NCBI RefSeq assembly: GCF_900105135.1
Contig: NZ_LT629741.1
Coordinates: 2,638,501 to 2,702,500, forward strand
DNA length: 64,000 nucleotides
Direction: 5' to 3'
From: Gramella sp. MAR_2010_147
GTDB lineage: Bacteria; Bacteroidota; Bacteroidia; Flavobacteriales; Flavobacteriaceae
Position numbers and translations under genes: made by a program. The notes beneath the pieces were generated by a model. The model searched no databases, was not told where the DNA came from, and worked only from the letters and a program-made list of their open reading frames with translations. Below are positions 1 through 9,526 of the stretch, one piece after another (position 1 is the first letter of the stretch; each line of letters begins with the position of its first letter).

Positions 1-140
1 CAGGTTAAATTACCTGTTTTACCTGTTAAAACTTCCATGCTCTGTCCCAGTTTTGTAGGTAATGCCAGGGACTTTGCTCCATTTAATACGGCATATTCTC
101 CGGTTAGCAGTAATTTCCCATTACTTCTAAATTTTTGCAT
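1..140 (-). CDS. GHMP kinase, GYDIA family (5' part only)
   Basis: This is the first 46 codons of a gene that leaves the window. The translated start contains KLLLTGEYAVL, the N-terminal signature of flavobacterial GYDIA-type GHMP kinases (mevalonate or phosphomevalonate kinase-like). Its ATG (138-140) overlaps the stop codon of the HMG-CoA reductase gene by one base (TAATG), so the two are very likely translated from one message. The neighbour makes mevalonate, so a role in phosphorylating mevalonate intermediates for isoprenoid synthesis fits. The exact substrate cannot be told from this fragment. Confidence 0.8.
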   Translation of the reverse strand, partial: MQKFRSNGKLLLTGEYAVLNGAKSLALPTKLGQSMEVLTGKTGNLT

Positions 141-1456
141 TAAGCTCTCATTTTTTCCAGTTGCTCTATTACGCTACTATGAGTAATAGTGTGATGTGTA
201 AAATACTCTACCATATCTTCTTTTTCTTTATCTGTCGCCTGATTTTGATTAAGAATATTCATCAGGTGCATCTTCATGTGGCCTTGCTGGATTCCTGTAG
301 TAGTTAGGGATCTTAAGGCGGCAAAGTTTTGAGCCAATCCGGCTACTGCAGTGATCTGCATTAAATCTTTTGCCGATGGTTTTTGAAGTATGTCTAGTGC
401 CAGTTTTACTAAAGGATGCAAACTTGTGAGTCCGCCAACGGTTCCAAGTGCCAGTGGGATCTCCAACCAGAATTTAAAGATTCCATTCTCCACTTTAGCA
501 TGAGTAAGACTTGAATACTGCCCATCTTTGGATGCATAAGCATGGATACCTGCTTCAACCGCACGAAAATCGTTTCCGGTGGCCAGAACCACAGCATCAA
601 TACCATTCATCACACCTTTATTGTGAGTTACTGCCCTGTAAGGCTCGATTTCAGCAATTCTAACGGCCTGTATAAATTTTTCTGCAAATTGTTCTCCTGT
701 CATGTTGCTGTCTTCGGAAAGTTCAGCTACGGGACAGGACACTTCAGCCCTAACAATACATTCTGGTACATAATTAGAAAGAATGCTCATGATGATCTGG
801 AGATCTTTTTCTTCCTTATTAAAAGTCTCGGCATTTGATGCTTCTTCCTGAAGAACTTCGGCAAATTTCTCCAAACAGGAGTTAATGAAATTAGCACCCA
901 TAGAATCCCGGGTGTCAAATTTCACAAATAACTGATAGTAATTTTCAAGATCCTCGGTTTTATCTATAAGTTCGATATTTAAGATTCCACCGCCTCTTTT
1001 TTCCATATTTCGGGTGATAGGCTTCACAGCTTCCCGAAGTTTTGGTTCTATGTCCTTGAATAAATTTTCAAGTTTTGGGTAATCTCCCCTGAATAAAAAA
1101 TGTACCTGACCTATTTTCTTCTGGTTGATCACCGTTGCTTTAAATCCGCCGCGCTCACTCCAGAATTTAGCCGCTTTACTGGCTGCGGCAACTACAGAAC
1201 TTTCCTCGATCGCCATTGGCAGCACATAGTACTTTCCGTTGATAAGAAAATTAGGTGCCAGGCCTAGTGGTAAGTAGAAGTTAGAAACCGTATTTTCAAT
1301 AAATTCATCATGAAGCTTTTGTAGCTTTTCATCATCATTCCAGTATTGTTTTAAAATAGGGATAGCCTCGCTATTATCGTGTAAATAATTTTTTGCCAGC
1401 CATTCTATTTTCTCAGTTTTGGTAAGTTTTGAAAATCCGTTTACGGGCTTTGTCAT
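140..1456 (-). CDS. mvaA: Hydroxymethylglutaryl-CoA reductase, class II (degradative type)
   Basis: The 438-residue product interconverts HMG-CoA and mevalonate, the committed step of the mevalonate isoprenoid route used by flavobacteria. Visible family features are ENTVSNFYLP with the likely catalytic Glu54, THNKGVMNGID with the catalytic Lys, LATGNDFRAVEAG with the Asp, and QQGHMKMH with the C-terminal His. The length is normal for class II enzymes. The flavobacterial enzymes are called degradative by homology, but the kinase partner downstream points to biosynthesis here. A TATCTTTG -7 box on the minus strand (1478-1485) lies 21 bases before the ATG. Cofactor preference (NADH or NADPH) is not decided by the sequence. 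Confidence 0.93.
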   Translation of the reverse strand: MTKPVNGFSKLTKTEKIEWLAKNYLHDNSEAIPILKQYWNDDEKLQKLHDEFIENTVSNFYLPLGLAPNFLINGKYYVLPMAIEESSVVAAASKAAKFWSERGGFKATVINQKKIGQVHFLFRGDYPKLENLFKDIEPKLREAVKPITRNMEKRGGGILNIELIDKTEDLENYYQLFVKFDTRDSMGANFINSCLEKFAEVLQEEASNAETFNKEEKDLQIIMSILSNYVPECIVRAEVSCPVAELSEDSNMTGEQFAEKFIQAVRIAEIEPYRAVTHNKGVMNGIDAVVLATGNDFRAVEAGIHAYASKDGQYSSLTHAKVENGIFKFWLEIPLALGTVGGLTSLHPLVKLALDILQKPSAKDLMQITAVAGLAQNFAALRSLTTTGIQQGHMKMHLMNILNQNQATDKEKEDMVEYFTHHTITHSSVIEQLEKMRA

Positions 1457-1477
1457 TTTTTAGGTATTTCAGGAGTT

Positions 1478-1485
1478 CAAAGATA
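1478..1485 (-). promoter_or_regulatory. Candidate -7 box for mvaA
   Basis: Reads TATCTTTG on the minus strand, matching the Bacteroidota TAnnTTTG -7 consensus, 21 bases before the mvaA start. No clear TTG -33 element was found at the usual spacing. Confidence 0.5.
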
Positions 1486-1640
1486 CAAAGCATATTTTTT
1501 AACGGGCTATAAATTGGTCTGGATGAAGAAACTAAACGCTCTTATTTTTTAACAGATTGTTAGTATTTAACACTATTACATAATCATTTTTTCGTTAAAT
1601 TTTAGTAAACTTGGCCTGCATTAAATATTTCAAAATTTTT

Positions 1641-3857
1641 ATGAAGTTCCCTAAAATACTTGTTGCCTTTATTTTGGCAACATCTTCTGTGCTTACCGCA
1701 CAACAAAAAGAAATTAGTCTTGAAGAAATATGGAGCGGGACGTTCCGAGAAGAAAGACTACAATCCCTGCAATCCTTAAATAATGGCGAAGAGTATGTAG
1801 TGCTGAATAATGACCGCCAAAGCGGCACCACCAGCATTGATGTATACAGCTATAAATCTGGAAAAAAGACAAAAACGCTATTAAGTAGTGATGATCTGGA
1901 CAAGATCAATTCTTTTTCAGGCTTTAAATTCAGTGAAAAAGAAGATAAAATCTTATTATCTACAGAGGTGGAGCCTATTTACAGAAGGTCTTCCAGAGAA
2001 GTGTTTTACGTTTATAATGTAAAATCTAAAGACCTTATAATGGTAAGTGAAGATAAGATCCAGGAGGCTTCTTTTTCTCCCGATGCTTCTAAGGTAGCCT
2101 ATGTATTTGAGAACAACATCTATATTTTAGACCTGAAGACCAGTGAAAGAACTCAGGTTACTAAAGATGGAGAAATAAACACTACCATTAATGGTATCAC
2201 AGACTGGGTTTACGAAGAAGAATTTTCTTTTGTTAAAGCCTTTGAGTGGAACCCAACCGGTGAGAAGATTGCCTTCCTGAAATTTGATGAAACAGAGGTT
2301 CCGGAATTTTCCATGGATCTTTTCGGAAAAGATCTTTATCCAACCCAACAGGTTTTTAAATACCCCAAGGCAGGTGAAGCTAACTCAAAAGTAAGCCTTC
2401 ATATGTACGATCTGGATTCTAAAAATTCAGAAGAAATAGATCTAGGAAATAAATACGATATAGCTTCAGGATCTTCTGAAGTTGCAGAGGAAGATTTTAG
2501 TGATTTTTACATTCCTAGAATTAAGTGGTCTTCAAATCCTATGCTTTTAAGTGTTCAGGTTTTAAACAGGCATCAAAACAATCTGGATCTCATTTTTGTA
2601 AATGCTGAAGATAACGAAGCTGAAGTGATACTGAATGAAACAGATAAGGCATATATTGATATAACAGATAATCTAACCTTCCTTGAGGATAATAGCTTTA
2701 TCTGGACCAGTGAAATGGATGGTTTTAATCATATTTATCATTATGATGATAAAGGTGAATTGTTGGACCAGGTAACCAAAGGTGATTGGGAAGTGACCAA
2801 TTATTATGGGTATGATAAGAAAGCTGATAGGATCTATTTTCAGAGCACCGAGAATGGAAGTGTGAACCGTGATGTTTATTCAATTAAACCGAATGGTAAA
2901 AGTAAAAAGCGCTTAACAGAAAGAACAGGAATGAACTCCGCTTCTTTTAGTGCAGACTATACATACTTTATCAATTCTTTTACCAACGTGGAAACTCCAC
3001 AGGTTTATACATTGCACAGGGCAAAAGACGGAAAGCAGGTTCGTGAGATCCTTAATAACAGTAAATTATTAGAAAATAACAAGCCTTACGGCTTCTCTCC
3101 TAAAGAACTTTCCACTATAAATATCAATGGGAACGATCTGAATATGTGGACGATCAAACCTTCCAATTTTGATGAGAATAAAGAATATCCGTTGTTGATG
3201 TTTCAATATTCAGGACCGGGTTCTCAATCAGTTTCAAACTCATATTTCAGTAGTAATGATTATTGGTATCAGCTTTTGGCAAATAAAGGCTATATCATTG
3301 TTTGTATTGATGGGAGAGGTACTGGATTTAAGGGAGCTGAATTTAAAAAAGTAACATATCAGGAGCTTGGGAAGTATGAAGTGGAAGATCAGATCTCTGC
3401 GGCTAAAAAACTCGGGGAACGTAATTATATCGATTCTGAAAGAATTGGAATTTGGGGATGGAGTTATGGAGGTTTTATGTCTTCTAACGCGATCCTTAAG
3501 GGTAATGATACCTTTTCGATGGCCATTGCTGTGGCTCCTGTTACGAGCTGGAGATTCTACGATACGGTTTATACCGAAAGATATATGAGGACTCCCCAGG
3601 AAAATGCTTCTGGATATGACGAAAACTCCCCTTTAAATCATGTTGAAAAACTAAAAGGTGATTACCTGCTAATACATGGTGGTGGAGATGATAATGTGCA
3701 TGTTCAAAATACTATGAGAATGGTAGAAGAACTGGTTCAGGCAAATAAACAATTTGACTGGGCGATCTATCCTGATAGAAATCATGGTATTTATGGTGGT
3801 AATACAAGACTGCACCTTTATAATATGATGACTGACTTTATACTTGAAAAACTTTAA
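1641..3857 (+). CDS. Dipeptidyl peptidase IV-like S9 serine peptidase
   Basis: The product (738 residues from the ATG at 1641) is a secreted prolyl oligopeptidase-family enzyme that should clip X-Pro or X-Ala dipeptides from peptide N-termini in the periplasm. The N-terminus MKFPKILVAF...LTAQQ is a signal peptide, which is why this start is preferred over an in-frame codon at 1611. An N-terminal beta-propeller (DPPIV_N) covers about residues 90-450. The alpha/beta hydrolase domain carries GWSYGG (Ser608), GGGDDNVH (Asp683) and DRNHG (His715), the complete triad. It is followed after 17 bases by two peptide transporters, so the operon seems to digest peptides outside the membrane and import the di- and tripeptides. 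Confidence 0.93.
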   Translation: MKFPKILVAFILATSSVLTAQQKEISLEEIWSGTFREERLQSLQSLNNGEEYVVLNNDRQSGTTSIDVYSYKSGKKTKTLLSSDDLDKINSFSGFKFSEKEDKILLSTEVEPIYRRSSREVFYVYNVKSKDLIMVSEDKIQEASFSPDASKVAYVFENNIYILDLKTSERTQVTKDGEINTTINGITDWVYEEEFSFVKAFEWNPTGEKIAFLKFDETEVPEFSMDLFGKDLYPTQQVFKYPKAGEANSKVSLHMYDLDSKNSEEIDLGNKYDIASGSSEVAEEDFSDFYIPRIKWSSNPMLLSVQVLNRHQNNLDLIFVNAEDNEAEVILNETDKAYIDITDNLTFLEDNSFIWTSEMDGFNHIYHYDDKGELLDQVTKGDWEVTNYYGYDKKADRIYFQSTENGSVNRDVYSIKPNGKSKKRLTERTGMNSASFSADYTYFINSFTNVETPQVYTLHRAKDGKQVREILNNSKLLENNKPYGFSPKELSTININGNDLNMWTIKPSNFDENKEYPLLMFQYSGPGSQSVSNSYFSSNDYWYQLLANKGYIIVCIDGRGTGFKGAEFKKVTYQELGKYEVEDQISAAKKLGERNYIDSERIGIWGWSYGGFMSSNAILKGNDTFSMAIAVAPVTSWRFYDTVYTERYMRTPQENASGYDENSPLNHVEKLKGDYLLIHGGGDDNVHVQNTMRMVEELVQANKQFDWAIYPDRNHGIYGGNTRLHLYNMMTDFILEKL

Positions 3858-3874
3858 GAATCTAACCTGTAGAC

Positions 3875-5251
3875 ATGAACAAAGCTAAAGCAATTGAAAA
3901 TCAGAATGAATTATTTGGTCATCCGGTAGGTCTTTATATCCTGTTTTTCACAGAATTATGGGAGCGTTTTTCCTATTATGGAATGCGTGCATTATTTACC
4001 TTGTTTTTGGTAGCTGAAACTACTGCAGATAATCCCGGATTTGGATGGACAAATCAGGAAGCATTGGAACTTTATGGATGGTACACCATGTTGGTGTACG
4101 TTTCTTCTATCCCCGGTGGTTGGGTTGCAGATAAATTATTGGGTCAGAAGAAAACGGTATTACTGGGAGGTATTCTTCTTTGTATTGGTCACTCGGTGCT
4201 TGCCTTCGATTCTGAAATGACCTTCTATATTGGATGTTTATTCATCATTCTAGGGGTTGGTGGTCTTAAGCCTAATATTTCTTCTATGGTTGGTGGTCTC
4301 TACAAGCAGGGAGATGAAAGAAGAGACCTTGGTTTTTATATTTTCTATATGGGAATTAATATTGGTGGTTTTCTTGCACCTATCGCCTGTGGTTTTCTTG
4401 CTCAGAAATATGGATGGCATTGGGGATTCGGTCTTGCAGCGATTGGGATGTTTCTTGGACAGGTAGTTTACATGTGGGGTCAAAAACACCTGAAACATGT
4501 AGGGAACCTTATTTCAAGAAAGAATGAGGCAGATAAGGCTATTCTTGATAAACCACTCACAAGTATTGAAAAAGACAGGGTAAAGGTTTTATTACTTTCT
4601 TTCCTGCTAATTATACTTTTCTGGGCTGCATTTGAACAGGCCGGAGGATTAATGAACTTATACGCACAGCAAAAGACAGATCGTACGATACTTGGATTTA
4701 CGGTGCCGGCATCATGGTTTCAGTCCATTAATTCATTCTTTATCATTACCCTGGCAACGGTAGTGGGATCATTCTGGTTCAAATGGAAGAAAAAAGGAAA
4801 AGAAGCTTCTTCTATTTTTAAAATGGCAATGGGAATTATAATTATGGCCGTAGGATTTGGTTTTATGAGTATGGCTTCAGTTCAGTATGAAGAAACGGGA
4901 TCATCAGCAATGTACTGGCTGGTTCTTGCGTATTTGTTTCATACGATAGGGGAACTTTGTGCTTCACCGGTATCCCTTTCATTTATAACAAAACTTGCTC
5001 CTCTAAAATATGCTTCGATCATTATGGGTATGTATTGGGCAGCAACCGGTCTTGGTAATAAAGTAGCCGGATTAATTGGCGAATCTGCCCAGTCTTTAGG
5101 TGAATTTGAAGTGTTTACTGGTATAGCAGTAGTTTGGACATTGATAGGTCTTATTGTAATTCTTTTACTGAAACCACTAAAAAGACTTACACACGGAGCT
5201 GAAGATGCTACAATGGAAGAAGGAATCCCTAAAGAGACTACAGTTGAATAA
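3875..5251 (+). CDS. POT/PTR2-family proton-coupled oligopeptide transporter (1)
   Basis: A 458-residue inner-membrane protein of the major facilitator superfamily. The ELWERFSYYGMRALF segment near the N-terminus is the ExxERFxYYG signature of proton-coupled di/tripeptide transporters, and GGVKPNISS-like and FEQAGG segments are also typical. About 12 to 14 hydrophobic helices are apparent. It lies 17 bases after the DPP IV gene and 19 bases before a second POT gene. Substrate range cannot be read from the sequence. Confidence 0.93.
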   Translation: MNKAKAIENQNELFGHPVGLYILFFTELWERFSYYGMRALFTLFLVAETTADNPGFGWTNQEALELYGWYTMLVYVSSIPGGWVADKLLGQKKTVLLGGILLCIGHSVLAFDSEMTFYIGCLFIILGVGGLKPNISSMVGGLYKQGDERRDLGFYIFYMGINIGGFLAPIACGFLAQKYGWHWGFGLAAIGMFLGQVVYMWGQKHLKHVGNLISRKNEADKAILDKPLTSIEKDRVKVLLLSFLLIILFWAAFEQAGGLMNLYAQQKTDRTILGFTVPASWFQSINSFFIITLATVVGSFWFKWKKKGKEASSIFKMAMGIIIMAVGFGFMSMASVQYEETGSSAMYWLVLAYLFHTIGELCASPVSLSFITKLAPLKYASIIMGMYWAATGLGNKVAGLIGESAQSLGEFEVFTGIAVVWTLIGLIVILLLKPLKRLTHGAEDATMEEGIPKETTVE

Positions 5252-5270
5252 CCTTTAAATCTATACGCAA

Positions 5271-6857
5271 ATGGATATCACATTATGGATAATGATCATT
5301 GGGTGGGTATTTGTACTAATCTGGGTACCCTTTATTATATACACTAATAAAAAAGCTCATCCCAAAGCATTATTTGTGCTGTTCTTTGCTGAGATGTGGG
5401 AGCGTTTTTCCTATTATGGAATGCGGGCACTTTTGGTACTTTATATGACCAAGGTTCTTTTTATAGATCTCGCCCAAAATGTAGCTGAAACCCAGGCTTA
5501 CGGGATTTATGGTTCTTACACGGCAATGGTTTATCTGTTCCCGGTTTTAGGTGGTCTTGTAGCAGACAGGTTGCTAGGATTTAAGAAAACCATCATCTGG
5601 GGAGGCCTCTTAATGTCTCTAGGACATTTTACGCTGGCTCTACAAGGAATTGAAGGGCTGGAAGGGAATATGCCTTTCTTTTTCGCTGCACTTGCTTTGA
5701 TCATCGTTGGAAACGGATTTTTCAAACCGAATATTAGCTCATTTCTGGGAACTTTTTACGAAACCGATGATCCCAGAAAAGATGGGGCATTTTCCATTTT
5801 CTATATGGGTGTGAATATTGGCTCGTTCCTCGCTACATTAACCTGTGGGTATGTTGGGCAGCAAATTAACTGGCACTATGGATTTGGACTTGCGGGTATT
5901 GGAATGCTGTTAGGCCTGATAGTTTTCTATTTCGCTTCTAAGACGGATATGCTCCAGGGTAAAGGAGGACAGCCGGAAGAAGTGACAAGGGGAGAAAGAA
6001 AATTTTTAGGGCTAAAACCAGATTATGGCGTTTATATAGTTTCTCTTTTAGCGATTCCTGTATGTGCCTATATGCTGGATCTTGATGAAGTGATGTCTGG
6101 CGCTATGATCGTTATATCACTATTGATCATTGCTTATTTATTATATCAGGCATTATCAACTAAAGATAGAGTAGAAGGGCAGAGATTGCTAGTAGTGATC
6201 GTATTATTCTTCTTCCATGCTATCTTCTGGGCACTGTTCGAGCAGGCAGGAGGCAGCTTAACAATTTTCACAGATAAGAATGTAGACAGGTTTGTTGGAG
6301 GGACAGAGATTCCTGCTTCGATATTTCAAAGTTTAAATCCGCTTTATATTATGCTTTTGGCGCCGGTATTTTCCTGGATGTGGTTAAAACTTAATAGATC
6401 TGGTAAAGAGCCAAGTACTCCCATGAAATTTGTGCTGGGACTTACTCAGTTAGCACTGGGTTTTGGAGTGATTGTTTTAGGGGCCAAATATTTCGCTTCG
6501 GGAGATGGACTTGTTTCTATTGCTTTCCTGGCATTAATGTATTTGTTGCACACTACAGGAGAATTATCACTTTCTCCAATTGGACTTTCTATGGTAACCA
6601 AACTTTCACCTGCCAAGGTAGTTGGTTTTGTAATGGGAGCCTGGTTCCTATCTATAGCCTTGGCAAATAAAATGGCAGGTTTAATTGGAACTTTGACGAC
6701 TAATGAAGCCGTAACAGATGATACACCGGCCTCGGTCACTCTCGGGATATACTCCGATACTTATTTGATATGGGGATTCTGTGTGGTGGGAGCCGCAGCT
6801 TTAGTTCTTTTATTACTTGTACCAATATTGCGTAAATGGATGAATGGAATTCATTAA
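5271..6857 (+). CDS. POT/PTR2-family proton-coupled oligopeptide transporter (2)
   Basis: A 528-residue paralogue of the preceding transporter with the same signature (EMWERFSYYGMRALL), KPNISSFLGT and LFEQAGGSL. Compared with its neighbour it has an extra hydrophobic helix before the signature and a longer central segment around residues 225-300 with two more hydrophobic stretches. Tandem duplication followed by divergence is the simplest explanation. The two copies may differ in peptide length or charge preference, but that is inference. Confidence 0.93.
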   Translation: MDITLWIMIIGWVFVLIWVPFIIYTNKKAHPKALFVLFFAEMWERFSYYGMRALLVLYMTKVLFIDLAQNVAETQAYGIYGSYTAMVYLFPVLGGLVADRLLGFKKTIIWGGLLMSLGHFTLALQGIEGLEGNMPFFFAALALIIVGNGFFKPNISSFLGTFYETDDPRKDGAFSIFYMGVNIGSFLATLTCGYVGQQINWHYGFGLAGIGMLLGLIVFYFASKTDMLQGKGGQPEEVTRGERKFLGLKPDYGVYIVSLLAIPVCAYMLDLDEVMSGAMIVISLLIIAYLLYQALSTKDRVEGQRLLVVIVLFFFHAIFWALFEQAGGSLTIFTDKNVDRFVGGTEIPASIFQSLNPLYIMLLAPVFSWMWLKLNRSGKEPSTPMKFVLGLTQLALGFGVIVLGAKYFASGDGLVSIAFLALMYLLHTTGELSLSPIGLSMVTKLSPAKVVGFVMGAWFLSIALANKMAGLIGTLTTNEAVTDDTPASVTLGIYSDTYLIWGFCVVGAAALVLLLLVPILRKWMNGIH

Positions 6858-6899
6858 ATTTGGGAATGCTTTTTGCATTTTCTTATAAAATTTAATGAA

Positions 6900-7445
6900 A
6901 TGAAGAAACTACTCCTTTTAACTTTTATAATTTTCGCGACTTCAGTTATTCAGGCTCAGGAAATTAATTGGATGAGTATGAATGATGCGCTGGCTGCTCA
7001 AAAGAAACAGCCTAAGAAAATTTTTGTAGATGCCTATACTACATGGTGCGGTCCCTGCAAAATGCTGGATAGAAATACTTTCTCTAATAAAGATGTGATT
7101 CAGTATATAAACAAGCATTACTACGCTGTGAAATTTAATGCAGAAGGTGACGAAGTGGTCAATTTTAAAGATAAGGTATTTAAGAATCCTAATTTTGACC
7201 CTGAAAAAAAGACAGGAAGAAATGCAGTGCATGAATTTGCCATTGCTATGGGTGTAAGTGCGTATCCTACGATGGTCTTTTTTGATGAGAAAGGAGGGTT
7301 TTTAACTCCGGTAAAGGGTTATTTAACTCCTGAAAAACTGGAGATCTTTTTGAAGATATTTGCTACTGATGATTACAAAAAGGTGAAAACCGATGAAGAA
7401 TGGAAAAAATATCAGGAAGAGTTTGAAAATACTTTTTCCAGCTAA
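6900..7445 (+). CDS. Secreted thioredoxin-fold protein
   Basis: The product (181 residues from the ATG at 6900) has a signal peptide (MKKLLLLTFIIFATSVIQAQ) and a thioredoxin-like domain with WCGPC (Cys50, Cys53), plus the cis-proline region SAYPTMVFFD. It is probably a periplasmic thiol reductase or disulfide-handling protein. An in-frame codon at 6873 is rejected as start because it would bury the signal peptide. It is the last gene of the peptidase/transporter operon. A hairpin and T-run follow inside the end of the convergent comEC gene. Confidence 0.85.
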   Translation: MKKLLLLTFIIFATSVIQAQEINWMSMNDALAAQKKQPKKIFVDAYTTWCGPCKMLDRNTFSNKDVIQYINKHYYAVKFNAEGDEVVNFKDKVFKNPNFDPEKKTGRNAVHEFAIAMGVSAYPTMVFFDEKGGFLTPVKGYLTPEKLEIFLKIFATDDYKKVKTDEEWKKYQEEFENTFSS

Positions 7446-7455
7446 ACCTATTCTT

Positions 7456-9492
7456 CTATTTTATAATGTATGATCCCTTTTCACCAGTATGGTAAAAAGG
7501 GATTTTTTTATGCAGTGCTGTTTCTTTCCATCTATTTACATAAGAATGATAATTACTTCCATCAGCGATAATTTCTTTCGGTTTTAATTGGTCGATCAAT
7601 CTTTCAAGATTCACTTTTGGGGAATTTCTTAGAATTAAAATTTCAGGATAAAAACCTTGGATTTTATAATTCCGGCTGGTATCAATTACGAGACTTAATT
7701 TACTTGAAAGATCAATAACATCAGGGATTCGCTTGTGTTGAATATTGTTTATTCTTCTTTCACGAATATAGTCGCTTAGAAAATTGCTAATTGTATCTTC
7801 TTCAGAATAGATATTTAATCTCCCTTTGTTCTTTATGCCAATAACCGATTTCCTGGTGTGGTGAAAAATCACTGTTTCAGAAATTGGTGTGTTCTTTTTA
7901 TCAAAATAGGTGGATAATTGAAAACACAAAATGCAAATTAAAAGGAAGCAAATACGATGAAAACTTACTTTTCTAATAGTGAAAAATATCGCCAGAATTA
8001 TTAGATAAAGTGAGAGTGTTTGGAGTAGGGTTATATGAATATTTGTAAAAACCATAGATTTTATTCCTGCAATCCATGCTACAAATTCATTTAGGAGTGT
8101 TAGAGAACTATTAAAGCTATTCACCAGGAATAATGGCAATAATTTAATGGAAGCTAGAATGATAATTAAAATTCCCAATGCCAGGATAATCCCCAGAAAA
8201 GGAAGGATTACCAGGTTGGAAAGCAGGAAAAGACCGGGAAACTGATGAAAATAATACAGACTTAAAGGAATCACTCCGATTTGCGCAGCGAGACTGACAG
8301 ACGCAAGTTTCCAGAAATAGTCGACGAATTTTGAATTTACCTTTAGTAGCTTATAAATTGCCGGCTGAAATGTTATAATGCTAAAAACCGCCAGATAACT
8401 TAGTTGAAAGCCTACCTGGTAAAGGAAATAAGGATTTATTAAAAGGAGAACAAAGAGCGATAGAAAAAGACTATTTAGGACGCTTGTTTTCCTTTTCATC
8501 TGAAGTCCGACTGCAATAAACGAGAACATGGTCACAGCTCTAACCACAGAGGGACTCAATCCTGTTAATATTGCGAAACTCCATAGCAAGCTTATTAGTA
8601 TACATATTTTGATGAGCCTGCCATATTTAATCCTTTCTAAGCCCTTAAGAAGAAAATTCAGGATTAACAGTAAGATCCCTATGTGCAGACCGGAGATTGC
8701 TAAAATATGAATGGCCCCTGCCGCGGCGTAATTTTGATAAAGGCTATTGTTGATCTCTCTTCTTTGTCCCAGGATCAATGCCTGAAATACGGCTAGTTCA
8801 TCTTTACCAAAATGATGCTTTTTTAGTTCTGAAATTAGTTGCTCTCGTAATTTCCAGGATCTGGATATAATAGTATTGGTTTCAAAATCTCTGATTTCTA
8901 TCCTTGAAATATCTGTATTTATTTGTCCTTCCACCTGTAGTTTACTTATGTAGTCTCTATAACTGAACTGAAAGGGATTTAAAGGAGCTTTAATCTTTTT
9001 AGGAGACCATGGAAGTAAAAGTTGCATTCCTGGTTCTAACATCGAAATGCTGGCAGAATCTACTTTAAGATTGAGTAGTATCTTTCCTTTAATATTGAGC
9101 TTTTCCGTTTCAGAAATTAAATTTTCTGCTTCGAGTATAAATCTTTGGTAAAACGCAGTGGGTTTTAATTCTTCTGAAACCCTGGCAAAAAGAATTGTTT
9201 TTTGATCCTTTTCAACATTTTGATTTATATAATGCTCTTTCTGATTCCTGGGAATACTTAAATAAGTAACGCAATAGCCAAGATAAAATATCAGTATAAA
9301 TGAGGTGATTCCGAAGAAGGTGCCAGGAAAAATCGTCTTCCTCGCTATAAAGTATGCTAATAGGAATAATGAGAGAATTAATACTCCGGAAATTAGAAGT
9401 ATCTGCAGTTGTAGCTGTAAATAAAAAGCCGCGAGTATCCCTAAAATAAGATAGAATGATAGTCTTAGAAATATAAATCGAAACTCCTTCAA
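7456..9492 (-). CDS. comEC: ComEC/Rec2-family DNA uptake channel protein
   Basis: A 678-residue inner-membrane protein. The N-terminal third holds two helices and a DUF4131/OB-like region. The competence domain (about residues 220-490) contains HILAISGLHIG near residue 267, the family hallmark, and many hydrophobic helices. In the wider family this protein passes one DNA strand across the inner membrane during transformation. The last 150 residues resemble a reduced metallo-beta-lactamase-like domain, but I see no HxHxDH metal motif, so a nuclease activity is doubtful. It ends the surE-lpxB operon. Confidence 0.9.
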   Translation of the reverse strand: MKEFRFIFLRLSFYLILGILAAFYLQLQLQILLISGVLILSLFLLAYFIARKTIFPGTFFGITSFILIFYLGYCVTYLSIPRNQKEHYINQNVEKDQKTILFARVSEELKPTAFYQRFILEAENLISETEKLNIKGKILLNLKVDSASISMLEPGMQLLLPWSPKKIKAPLNPFQFSYRDYISKLQVEGQINTDISRIEIRDFETNTIISRSWKLREQLISELKKHHFGKDELAVFQALILGQRREINNSLYQNYAAAGAIHILAISGLHIGILLLILNFLLKGLERIKYGRLIKICILISLLWSFAILTGLSPSVVRAVTMFSFIAVGLQMKRKTSVLNSLFLSLFVLLLINPYFLYQVGFQLSYLAVFSIITFQPAIYKLLKVNSKFVDYFWKLASVSLAAQIGVIPLSLYYFHQFPGLFLLSNLVILPFLGIILALGILIIILASIKLLPLFLVNSFNSSLTLLNEFVAWIAGIKSMVFTNIHITLLQTLSLYLIILAIFFTIRKVSFHRICFLLICILCFQLSTYFDKKNTPISETVIFHHTRKSVIGIKNKGRLNIYSEEDTISNFLSDYIRERRINNIQHKRIPDVIDLSSKLSLVIDTSRNYKIQGFYPEILILRNSPKVNLERLIDQLKPKEIIADGSNYHSYVNRWKETALHKKIPFYHTGEKGSYIIK
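7473..7509 (+). terminator. Rho-independent terminator of the peptide-use operon
   Basis: Arms ATCCCTTTT (7473-7481) and AAAAGGGAT (7495-7503) with a 13-base loop are followed by a T-run. It lies 28 bases after the thioredoxin-like gene and inside the last codons of comEC on the other strand. Confidence 0.75.
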
Positions 9493-9526
9493 AGATTGAA
9501 TTTAGCCCTCTGAAGATATAAAAAAA

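Noticed and set aside
542..838. A 98-codon plus-strand frame
   Set aside because: It is antisense to the HMG-CoA reductase gene, whose motifs run through the whole region.
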